Assembly (NCBI GenBank): GCA_006384855.1
Contig: VCJN01002356.1
Span: 248,001-312,000 of the forward strand
Source of the DNA: Tetraselmis striata
Taxonomy: Eukaryota; Chlorophyta; Chlorodendrophyceae; Chlorodendrales; Chlorodendraceae
Direction of reading: 5' to 3'
DNA length: 64,000 nt
The stretch's first letter is position 1. Each line of letters opens with the position of its first letter. A model generated the notes under the pieces. It was not told the DNA's origin. It ran no database searches and saw nothing but the letters and a program-made list of their open reading frames with translations. The translations under genes and the position numbers were made by a program. This document shows, one piece after another, positions 1 to 12,000 of the stretch.

Positions 1-73
1 TTCCAGATCTCTGAGGGACACTGCATCGTCAAGTAAATGCTCACCTTTCCCCCTGCAGTAACCGCGCCTGTAC

Positions 74-3000
74 ATGGCTGAACACCATTACGGCTCCCTG
101 GCCGCGGGATCCCCTGCCCCTCCGCGCGCAGGTCAGAAGGGCCCCTTTGGCGGCGGTGCCCGCGGGGGGGCGGAGCACGTGGCGGCACTGCTGGCGGCCG
201 TGGCGACAGTCGCAGGAAAAGACGCATTGCTGAGCGTTGCGGATGCCGTCCTCGACTGCGCTGGCGCGCTGGAGGCTCTGGTGGCCATGCTACCGCAGCC
301 GCCCGTCACCACAGGCTCCGTCCAGCCTGACGCAGGTTAAAAAGCAGCACTCTGCCCGCCCGCCTATGGCGTGATTCTCCCCCCTCTCCGCCCAGGGTCG
401 CACTCTGTGGATCCGTGTCATCCGCGCCACACAACACCCCCGGCACAGCGGCAATGCCCGCACGTCTTCATTGAACCCGCCTTGTTGTCCCTAGACTGCG
501 GTATTCGTCACACATCCGGTAGCATGGAGCGACGTTCTCAACGGTGCCATGGAATTCAGGGAGTCAGCGCATTACGTTGATCTGCCGCTGCTGGCACGCT
601 TCATCCACTGCTCTAATATATGTTGAAGCTCCCCTGGTGGTGGAACTACCAGCTGAACTGAATTGCGAACTACTTTCTAGCTGTTGCCGTGGACTTAAAT
701 AGGGTTTGCGGGGCCAAAAAACAATGAATTGTTGTTCCTCGTGGCGTCGGAATATCCGTGATATATTCGTGATACATTCTGACTTACTTTTCCGTTAGAA
801 TAGTTATTTTCTCCTCTGGGCGGACCGGGGGGGGAGGGGGGGGGGGGGGGGGGAGTCGAAAACGTTATTTATCCGCAGAATATTTGTGTTTGCACTGAAT
901 GTGACTTTTGTATTTAGCTCAACTACACAATTTGCGTCTATCAAAGCTATGCCACGTCTAAGTGGGTGGGGAGGGGGGGGGGGGGGGGGGGGGGGAGGGT
1001 GTCCTACGGCGTGGCAGTAGGGGTCCCGTCATGTTCAAGAGCTCAAGAGTGTTGCTAACGTGTCACGATGTCACGATGGCTGATCCTGCAGACTGGAAGA
1101 ACGGCGCGGTGCCATCCCTGGCCGCATTTGAGGGCGGGGGGCTGGCGGTGCTCCGCCTGCTGCACATGCTGGCGATGGTTCCGGACGTTGCGCTGGTGAT
1201 GGCCGATGAGGTGGACCTCTTCCCGCCGCTGCTGTGGGCATGCTTGGCAAGGCAAGCCCCCCCCCCCCCCCCCCCCCTGAGTAGCAGAAGGATACGGCAA
1301 TGCTTGTTCTAGCAGCACGTAATCGTGGAAAGGGGCACAAGGACGAAGCTGATTGGCAAGCAATTAGCTGCCCGGTGCAAAGTATCATTGGGTGCTTCCC
1401 CCTGCATTTGTGACTGCCACTGCCCACGTGTGAATGGCCGCACCCCGGTGTACAGCGGGTGGATTAACACGAACCCGGTATGCGCGACACGCTCTGATCA
1501 TGCTTGCAGAGATAACACTGCAAAGACGGCAGAGAAAGCTGCTGCCATCGTCAGCAACAACGACGACATGCCGGCGCCAACTCTGGCCATAGCGATTGTG
1601 CATCTGGCTCTGACCACTCTTGAGGTGAGCGCCAACTGAGCGCCAAGCTGTGCTGCGGACACGTTGTACTCTCCACAACCCTCCGTCAATGTGTGCCAGC
1701 CAGCCTCCGATGCCGTGAGCGGTGCAACTCTCCGCAGTCCCGCTGCCAGCTTACTCGCGTGTGGTGCTGCTGATCGCCGCAGCTGTCGGACAGGCAGGAG
1801 GTGCTGGCAGTTCCGTTTGTCATGGACGCGCTGCTCAGCGCATTGGAGAGCCAGGATCCCACCGCGGCAGCATCTGCGGTGCTGGCAGTGTCAGGGTGAG
1901 TGCTGCGGACCGCCCGGCCCCCCGCTGCCCCGATACCCGCTTGGCGCCTTCTCGGTCCCCCGGCTGGACTGAGCCCTTCCTGAAATTGGGTGAGAACTCA
2001 CTCTCACAATGTGCCTCTCCTGTTCCAGCCTGACCGGCCTGGGGGCCTTCCAGCAGCTGCTGCTCGTGCAGCCGGCCAGGCAGCAGATATCACTCAACAG
2101 GTTGAAGCTGGGGGCGCCAATCCCAACAATCACCAAGGCCGCACCAGTGTTCTCCCGCTATGGCAGCGCCCTCATCAAGGTGCCCCCCCCCCCCCCCCCC
2201 CGCCGCCCAACCCCCCCTTCTCATTTATATCCAAGCGCGCTGTCTCCTTGACCTACTGCCATGCTGTTTGTATCGATTGCCGCTCTACTCTACCGAACCA
2301 ACCACCACAGTGCTCCTCCTTTGCATCAACCAGCAGCTGTCACGCAACACATGCACCCTGCAGCGATAATGCTCGAAGCTCCGCGCCCGGGCTGACTAGC
2401 GTGTGGCACGCATTGGCTCTCAGGCGCTCATTGACCAGTTTGACCGCCCAGCGAGCGAGGGGGATGCCTCTGCGTCCGCCCTGGGCGCGCAACTGAGCCC
2501 CGCGGCATACCGTGCCTCCGTGGCGCTGCACAAACGGTGAGCTGCCTGCCGCCAGCGCTCACACGGATGTCACCCTCCAGACTCTGCCCCTGCCAGCGTC
2601 AACCCTGCCAACGGAGCCCCCACCACGAAAGTGCCCCACTTTGCAGCAACGCGACGCTGTCTCACATGCGCTGTCTGGGTGCCATAGCCACACTTGTAGC
2701 GACGCCGCTGAGATGTATCCATGCAGGGTCACTGTGGGTCGCTGCACCAGGCGGAGACTAGCTCGGCAGTACTGCTGGTTGCGTTGGCAATACTGCTGCC
2801 GCCCGCCTCTCCCGCTAGCAGTGTTCTCATGCCATGGCAACCTATACCCCTGCCAGGGGAAGCACGCCTAGTTGTCAGATAGATAGAGTACCGTCGTGTG
2901 CTGGTTTCCAAGCATGGCTGTGCAAGAGTTGAGAAGCTTTCTTACTTACATGTAGCTGCGCATTTTGCGGACTTTGAACTCCAAACTGAGCTACAGGTGG

Positions 3001-6000
3001 TACGGCCGCTTGTGAATAAGAACCTGGGAATAAGAGACGACTTTTGGGGGGTGCTTGATGGCACTTTCACAGCTTCGTAAGACATGTTCGGAAAACATTC
3101 GTTAGATTTTACGACGTGGGCAAAGCTCGGGCGCTTTCTTGTAAATGCCTTTTAGTAAGTGCGGCGGCACTCACGGTGAGATTTATTGCAACATGCAGAT
3201 TTCCGGCTCGCCTCTGCCCAAGCTGGTCGCGTTGCTGGAGTGGTTTGGTGGCTATATGTCGGAGCAACTACCGGGGAACCGTAGGTCCTGCAAAATGCGG
3301 TTATTGAGTGTTGCGCTTCCCCCTCGGCTGCCCTTGCCCCCAGGCTCCACATCGCATGGGCCACCAAGCAGCTGGCGTCTGAGCGCAAGCTGTGCCGGAA
3401 TCTCGCCGAGTCGGAGGGACTGGTGAGCCAGCTGGTGTCGGTCCTGGGCTCGGGCGGGCGGGCCGGCGGTCTTGTGGCCGCCTGCACGACACCGCCCGGC
3501 GGCAGCGGCTCCACGTGCGCCGTGGGCGAGGAGGAGCTCTGGGCGATGGCGCACCTGGCCAGCGCGCTCGCAGACATGACGCTGGTCAGCGATGCCGCCG
3601 GGTACACCGTGTCGACGGGGCCGTCGGTGGTGGAGGGTCTGGTGCGCGTGCTGCAGGGCGGCTGCCTGCTGCCGGCACGGCGGGAAGACGCCTCCGATGG
3701 GCTCGAGGACGGAGTGTCCGGTGGGGGGCGCTCTCCTGCCCGGCTGCCATCCGTCTGGATGTCTATACTCAGGGACTGCCATCGTGCAGAGACTCACACC
3801 CGGTGCTTGCAGAAGCGAGCTATGATGAGAGCTGAGGGTGGCTGTATCAGAGTGGTTAACAAAGTACAGGAGGACGAGGAACGGGAATGCGGGGGGCAGT
3901 GATTGCCTGGATGCTCATGCATCTGCACGTGCATGATATTGTTTGCTGACTTGATATCTCCCGCTGAGTGTCCTCAACTCTCATGGCGCTGACTCTGCTG
4001 CTCTGCGTTGCTGCCTACAGAGCTGGAGCGGCGGCAGCAGGCGGTGCTGGAGATGCGGATGTGCGCCACGCGGCTGCTGGGCGCACTCGCGCAGTGTATG
4101 CTCGAGGTTGGCCAGCGGTTATGCATATGCCCCCCCTCCCCCCCCCCCCTACCCCCCGGGTGGAAGTGCAAGTGCGTAGCGGAAGTCACGCAGCAGCGCC
4201 ATCAGCGACTCGATCCAATGCGTCGCCAGTGCATCACCAGTCACCCGCCACCTGCTGCAAAGACGGCTCCGCATCCCGTGTCACGATACCTTGCGGTGCT
4301 TTCTGGAGGTGTTGTGCTGCACCCACTCTCATGCCACCATGCCCACCGCTGCAGGCCAACCCGGAGGAGCCATCCCAAGCGGCAGCCACACAGAAAGAGA
4401 GCAGGTCAGACCCCCTTCCCTCTCTCTCTTTCAGTCTCACATGCAGGTATCAATACTTCCAACCTCCTGCGCTGCGGTTCAGCCCCTCAGCACCGGGCAT
4501 CTGTTGCCTGCACATCTCCCGCTTGTTGGGCAGGGCGGCCGCGGGCGAGGGCGCGCAGCAGCGACAGCCGGAGATCCACGAGCGCATCAAGGGCAGCCTG
4601 GAGGCGCATGGCCAAGCCATGGTCGGAGCGTGCGTCAAGCTGACAGACAAAGAAAAGGCAACCCGCGCCACCCTGGAACCCTGCCCGCCGTCCCCTTATA
4701 CCATTGCATTTGACCCAGGCGCCCCAGGGAGCAAACCCTTTGAAAGGTGTTGATCCCAGCGGTCGCAGGCGTGGCGGGGCTTTGCAGGAAAGTATGTGTG
4801 CAAGTGAAGACGTGGCGTCTGCCCCTCTCTTGGGTCGTTAATGCCGATGAATCTCACTAGCTCCAGCTTTTAGTGGCGCCATGATAATTCGTGTGGCGCG
4901 GTTGTTAGGGTAATAGGGTTTGATCAAACTCTATGATGAGAAAGGCTAATCATAATGTGCTATGTTATAGGGTTTTACGTTATAAACCCTATACTCAGCT
5001 GGCCATGTATTTGTAAGCTCATAATTGGCGAGAATGGGCCTGGGATTTATGTGGAGGGGTGTATATTTGAGGTGAGATTGACAAGTGGAGGTACTGGTGC
5101 CAGGAGCTGAAGGGAAATTGCTGCCAAAGGCGCCAACATGACCAACGTATCTGCTAGCTGGGGGGGCATTGCAGCGGCGGGAATCACACCATTGTGGGGC
5201 TGATCCCCCCCCCCCCCCCCCCCTTCCCGGCCCCAAACTGCCCTTTTCCTCCCGGACAGAACCCCAACCTGCAAGCGGAGGCCATCTACGCTCTGTCATG
5301 CCTGGTTGCGGCCTCACCCTGCATGGCAGACATGTTTGGCGCCACGCCTGGAAGCGCGGAGAGCTGCCTGAAGGTTGGAACCCGGCACACGCGCGCCTGC
5401 CGCCCCCCTTTTTCCCCGCTGCCGTCGCCGGGCCTCCGGGTTCCTGGCCCGTCCGCTGAGCCGAGCTTGACGCCACCCTGGCGCAGGTGATGCTGGCGGC
5501 TGGGAAGCGCGGCATTGCGCCCGACAAGGTGAGAGCGGACCACAGCCCTACAGTGACGGCGCTCTTAGTAGTGCCAACCCCATTGCAACGAAGCGCCCGC
5601 CCCAGCCTCGAGTCTGGCCCCCTCACGTCACCCACTGCTTCACTGGACAACTTCTACGCAGAAGTGCCGCTCGGCATTGCGTACACACCCTATCAAACTA
5701 TTGCCCTCCTTCACTGGGTTGTACTGCTCCTGTGTACTTGTTGTTGTGTTGGAGGAGGGGGGGGGGGGGGGGGGGCGGGGCGCACTTTCCCACTTTTTTG
5801 GTATGGGAGATATTGTCCAGGGGATTCCAAGAAAGGTTTTAGATCCAAGTATACATCTAAAGCACCTTTGAAAATACTTTTGGCGTTGTTCTATTCCTAA
5901 ACATAGCAGCTTAATCAATTTAGAATTGGGTAGGAAGTGTTTTAGATATTCTCGAGAAGGTTTCTGCCTGACTGAATATACGATTCCCTGCTGCCGGGCA

Positions 6001-9000
6001 CGCTGGTCAGCCATAGCGCAGCGAATACGTCCCCGCCGAGGGTCATTGCGTCTGAATGTCAGTAGTTTGTCTCTTGAATTAAACAAAATATCTACGAACA
6101 AAGGGAGCACAGGAAGCATCTGATTTTTCAATCAGTTATGCGCAATGGTCCATCGTCTTTTGCAGACACCGGTACACAGGGAATTGAAGTATCAATTCTC
6201 GATTGGCATTTTTACAGTAACAACGGCAGAGTGTTGTGGCTGGGTAGCGGGATCAGGGCAGGTGGGTTTCGCGCTGCCCCGGGGGGGCGGGGGGGGGGGG
6301 GGGGGGGGCTGATGCCGAGAATGCCCCGGCGGCGCAGGTGAACGCTGTCGCGGTGGCAGCGGCGGCGGCGACCAAGACGCTGTGCATCGCCAGCCGTGCC
6401 GGCTCGCGCCGCATGCAGGAGCAGATAGCCGGCGACAGTCGGCTGGGCAAGGCGTGTGCCATCATGCTGGAGGAGTGCTCCTACGTGCGCCTGCGCCAGC
6501 TCTTCCCCGGCCTTCACGAGGCCACCACCGCTGGTACGCCAGAAGGCCCGTCAGCATCAGGGCGGTCCCACCTTGAATGCCATGCGACTGGTCCAGGCTC
6601 TGCCCCCCTCCCTCCGACCCATGCCTTGCGACTGGCTTGCTGTGGTGTGGCGCACGCGCCGTAATCCACACGCAGCAGCGACAGTCGCTGTCGCACCAGC
6701 AGGATTGCAGCCCTGCGGTTGGCCCATCGGCACAGGGACTCCACGGCCTCCGTCAGGTGTAGCAGGGCAGCTCACTGCGGGGATGGCGTCTGTCCTCACG
6801 GCCGGAAATCAGCTGCCCGGTGGCATTTGACCGCGACTCGCCGACAAGCCGCACACTTTACACATGGGCGCCCAGCAGGCACCCTAAAATCCTAAACCAT
6901 GCTCCAGAACTTGAGGGAATGGCTGTGGGGGTTCAAGTGGCTGGCAGGTTCAGGGCTTGAAAAACCTAAATATAAACCCTAAACCCGCCCCCACGACATG
7001 CTTGGGGATTGACCCCCCCTCCCCCGTGGGTTGTTTGATGCAGAGGACGGCAGCGCGGGTGAGGGCAACACCTCCTTGGGCGACCGCAAGGGCGGCAATA
7101 AGGGCGGCAAGGGCTCCATTGCGCGGCGGAGCAGTCGGCTGTCCTTCTCCGGGAGCATCATGGGCTCCGTCCGCTCCGTGGCCATGCAGGTTCACCCAGC
7201 CAGCCCTGGACGCCGTCATGCCCCCCCCCCCCCCCCCCCCCTCCCCCGGCCGTGTGCATGACCGCGCTGTCCCTTCTCTATCTGCTGCAAGGAGACGATT
7301 TGCACTCATGGGTTGCCGGTTGCTTTGCAGGCTAGCGGGCTGGGCAGCAGCCTGCTCGACTCCGGGGACTTTGAGAATGGGGAGGCTGGTCCCGCCGAGG
7401 TGAAGGACGTTCGCATCATCGTGGCGGAGATCATTGCCAAGGTTGCTGCCATCGAGGGCGCGGGGTCAAAGGCAAGAGCCGGACAGCATGCTCTGGGATG
7501 ATACCGCCGGCGGCTGCTCCCCGCCGCCTCTGCGGTTCCGCTCCGCCGCCTTCTTGACGCCTAGCCGGCACCGGGTGTGTTGGCTGGCGGCGGGGGCGGC
7601 GCCGCCGCTGTGCTGAGACACCGCCGGCTGCTCTGGCGTCTGCGCAGGAGCTCCTCAACCCCAAGTATTCCATCCTCACGCCGCTGCTGGGGCTGATGAA
7701 GATGTCGGATGTGCACGCCGCAACGATCGCCACCGCCGCGCTCTGGGCCCTCTCCAGCACGGACGAGGTGCGGCCGCCTGTCAGCACCGCCTGCGGCTTG
7801 TTGCGCAGCTGTGCTACCAGGGGACATCTGGGTCTGGACTGCACTGTTAGGGGTGCAGCAGTAGCGGGGCATCCGTGACCCTCCTCGCTAGCAACGTGTG
7901 GCGTCCGTGCGGTGTGCACCTCTACCGGCGCCGCTGCCAATTCACGCCTCAGCAGGAACGTTGCATGTGCTGCGGGGATACGGGGCGGGGTATAATATAA
8001 CCTCCAGCCTTTCCTCGCCGAAATCCAACATGCACCCGCGAGGGGCGCTTTCTGCCTCGGAGGGGGGGTTGTTGAGAATGGGGAGGTGACGCGGCGGCGG
8101 CTGCCCGTCTTGCTTTGTTGTGCCGGCGGGTGCAGGGGGCTGCCGCGGTGGGATCCGACAAGCGCGAGATTCTACAGCACCTCGTCAAGCTGCTGAAGGT
8201 CAAGCGGTTCCCGGCAGCTCAGGCCAACGCAGCGGTGGGCCGCCCCTGGGCGCGTCTCTGTTTGCCCCCCTGAGCGCGGCGAGTCCATCATGGGAGGGGA
8301 ACCTGGCTCAGCGCCGGCTCCGCTGCGGCCCTCGCCGTATTTCGCAGGGCTGCCTGGCCTCGCTGGCTCGACTGGATGTGAACCTGGAGCGGATGGGGAC
8401 CCTGGAGGGCTGCACCTCTGGCCTAGTGGCGCTCATGCAAACAGCAGCACAGGCGCTGGAGGACATTGCGCAGGTGCGGCGGCCGATGCCCCTCCCCCCT
8501 TCCAACCCCTAACTTCTGCATTGGTTCCGGCGCTGTGCGAGCAGCGGCTCGAGTTTCGAGTTGTTATGCACTAGTTGGATGCTTAGACCACTTTCCCGGT
8601 AGCCCCCCCCCCCCCCCCCCCCGGCAAGGATGCGTCCGTGGCACTGGTCACTGAGTGGTGTTGTTGCTCTGGAATCGCCAGGCGCCGCCTAGTATCGGCG
8701 GGTGGCCCAGCTCGGTTGAGGACGCCGGGCCAGATGCGGCGGTCCTTGAGGACCAGCTGGTCAGCGCGGCCGCCGCTATCGCCAGTATGAGCAGCTCTGG
8801 CCCCGTCGCCGCCCGGATCGCCTCCACTAAGGGCCTCACGCAGGTGGGGCTCCCCCCCTACCCCCCCCCTCCGGGCCCCTTCCGCCGGTAATATTTCCCA
8901 GCAAGTTGCTCCACCGTGGCCTGGCACCACACAGACCAGCTGCGCTGTATTGGCTGATAACATGCTGGCCCCGCAATACTCTCTGCTGATGGCGGCCCCG

Positions 9001-12000
9001 TCCGCAGGGGCTTGCCATGTCGCTGCGGTCGCAGTCGGAGATGGTGCAGCTGTACGCGGCGGGCGCCATGGGGAATCTAGCCAATCACACCGCCAGCCTG
9101 GCGGTTGTTACGGCGGCACGCGGCCTTGTGCGCGCCGTGGTGCGGCTAGCCAGCCACGGGAAGAGCGCGCAGGTAGTGGAGACAGCGGCAGGGGCAGTTC
9201 GCAACCTGGCGGCCTCGCACAGGTGCCCACCCCCCTCCCCTCCGCCCTCCTCTTTCCTTATCAAGCTTCTTCTAAAATCACTCGCCACTTCGCTGGCTGT
9301 ATGCAATGGCGAAGGTAGAGTGTATTAGGAGTTAGTAATGTAACTTCTTAGTATATTATGTATATTATTAACGAGTATCTATTATGGCCCAAGGTCTGGG
9401 GCGGTGAGTATAGACATGCTGGACGGCACACGGCTATATGATATCATCACAGACAACAAATAAGTACCACTCAATTATTTTGTATTGGATTACCTCGAAT
9501 AATACCCTTGCATGGTCGCCCTAAAGCCCATGCGCGGCTTTAATTAAACCCTAAACCTGCAAGCCACCATGCATGCATGGTTTTGGAGCGCCTGCTGACG
9601 TGCGCATTATTTGTCGCTAACGGCTGCGTCGTACGGTTGCTGATGGCTTTCGCAATAAGCGCGGACGAACCGACGAAGGTGTTTGTACTAAAACATCCTC
9701 CACTATCAGTGTTGCCTCACGTTCGGGAGCCGGAGGATGCGTTGAAGAAGGGGTGCGGTAGGGAGATTGTTGATCGGTATTGGACGGGGTCACGGGGTGG
9801 AGGTTGCTTCGAAACACGCGGGTGTAGAGTGCGATTCTAAAACGCCGTGCTCGCCCTTCAGGGGGCGAGAGGAGCTGGCCAAAGAGGCGGCGGTCATCCA
9901 CACCCTGGTGGGGCAACACAATTGCTTGCTTGTCTCATGCTGGATGCCCACAGAATCCCCCGCTCTCCTTGCGCCCGCTTTGCGTGCAGAGCTCAGTGTT
10001 CCCTCGAAGCGGTCTGATCCTTTTCGCACTCCGTTTGCACTGCTATGCGCGGCACCAGGTGGCCCTTGTGAGCAAGCAGGATGACCATGGGCGCGAGACA
10101 CACCTGCAAGCGCAGCTGAAGGTCAGAAGTCGCATGTTCAGGCGGCAGTTCCTGTCGCCCATGGCGCCTGCACTGCGCCCCGCTTTGCACAGGCCGCTCC
10201 GCGGAAGCCCCTCACGGTCTGTGTTTCATGCGCAGGCTGCTGGCGCACTGGGCAACCTGAGCGCAGACCGCATGGGGCTGGAAGCCATGGCCAAGGACGC
10301 TAGCGGCTACGTGGCGAGTCTGATGAAGCTACTGGTGTCGCGGCAGGTGGGCCCATGCGGGGGTTGTTCAGCCAATACCTATGCGTTCCCCACTGTTGTG
10401 GCTGAGCAGAGGCACACGAGGCCGCCGGCATGAGCGGAGCACAATGCGGACCACCCCGCCGCTACCCTGCAACGCATTGACCCGCGCTGCGCCTGACCAA
10501 CTACAGGTCAACAAGAAGCTGGCAAGATATGCGCTGGTGGCACTATCCAACGGCGCGTCGCACCCTTCGATTGCTTCCGCAATGCTGGAGAACCCTACCT
10601 CTGTGCCCGTATTTGTTGGTGAGACGCCCCCCTCCCTTCCCCCCCTATCCCCCCGGGGGCTGTCAGTCGGGCCCGGGCATGGACCCTTGGTTGGCCACCC
10701 GCATCATGGGTCTGCTTGGCTTCTGTTTGCACGTGGGACACCACTCTAGACCAGTAGGCTGCGAGGTAGCCCCTCCCATTGGAGGCCAGCGACCGCAGTG
10801 TTGTTACGGCGATGTGATGCTGTGCGTGCGCCATGTCCAGGCAACTTCATTGCGTGCCTTCCGCTGCGAGGTGGCACGCACAGTGCAATTTCTTCGCTCC
10901 GGCAGTCAGGGACAGACGGGGATGACCCCCTGCAGCCGTCACCCACGTCCCGCCAGGCAGCCTCGGTGGCGGCAGTGCTTGTGGGCGCTGGGAAGGGGCC
11001 GGGCGCGGTTGCCAGCGGCAGCTTCATTGCGGAGGTGTGCTATTTGGAGGCATTGCGTCAGCTGGCAGGCGGTTCCAGCGGAAGTGAAGCGCGTGGCGGC
11101 GCCGGGCGCGTGGCTGCTGCTGGTGGCATGGAGCTTGTAGGTGCCCTGCTGGAGGTTCTGCGGGAGGGCGCAGCGGCGGTTGTCCTCGCTGAAGAGATGG
11201 ACGTTGAAAGACAGGAGGAGGAGGAGGAGGAGGAGGAAGAGGCGGAGGTGTTCAGAGGCGGACAGGAGCTGCAAGCTAAGGTTGACATGGCTGGGGCCTC
11301 AGCAGGTTTGCGCTCTGCGCCCCCCCCCCCCCCCCCCTTCCCCCCCCAGTACGTCCTTTCCTGTCAGTACGCACCCGCCTCGTGGTGTGTTTATTGTAAA
11401 AGGCTCAGTTGTCACTTGCATTTGGATCACTGCGTGCGTCGGCCGTTCCGGCAGGTGTTCTAGTGCACCTGGTGATGGAGACTAGGCGGAGCAACGATCA
11501 CAAGCTGCGCGACATGGCTAGCGCCCTCGAGGACTCCCTTGTGGAGGCAACAGAGAATCTGCTCGACCTCCTTGAGTTTGAACGCGTCATCAGCGAGGCG
11601 GTGCCTGCTGGGCGCTCAAGCCTGGAGTCGGCGCATATTCAGGTGCAGCGGCCGCTAGGCCTGGCACAATTCTGGGGGTGTGCCCTCCTGCTTGGTAACG
11701 CGCTGTAAGTCATAGTCTCACCCCAACTTCATGGTGATGTGTTTGCCGGCGTCTTGCAGATACTGTTTGCGCTGTGGGCAATCTGCACGGTTCCAGGCCA
11801 GGGCAGCGCCGGCCAGAACAAGACTGCGCAGGAGCAATGCTGCGGCGTGCTGGCTGCTCGGCCGGCTGCGCTCCAGAGTATGGCCGACTTTGTGCAGCGC
11901 GGTACTGTCGACGAGGGGCAGGTGTGCCCCCCCCCCCCCCCCCCCCCTCCGTCCATGGTCGTTTCTGCACATTATATTTGTATTCTTATCCAGCACCCAG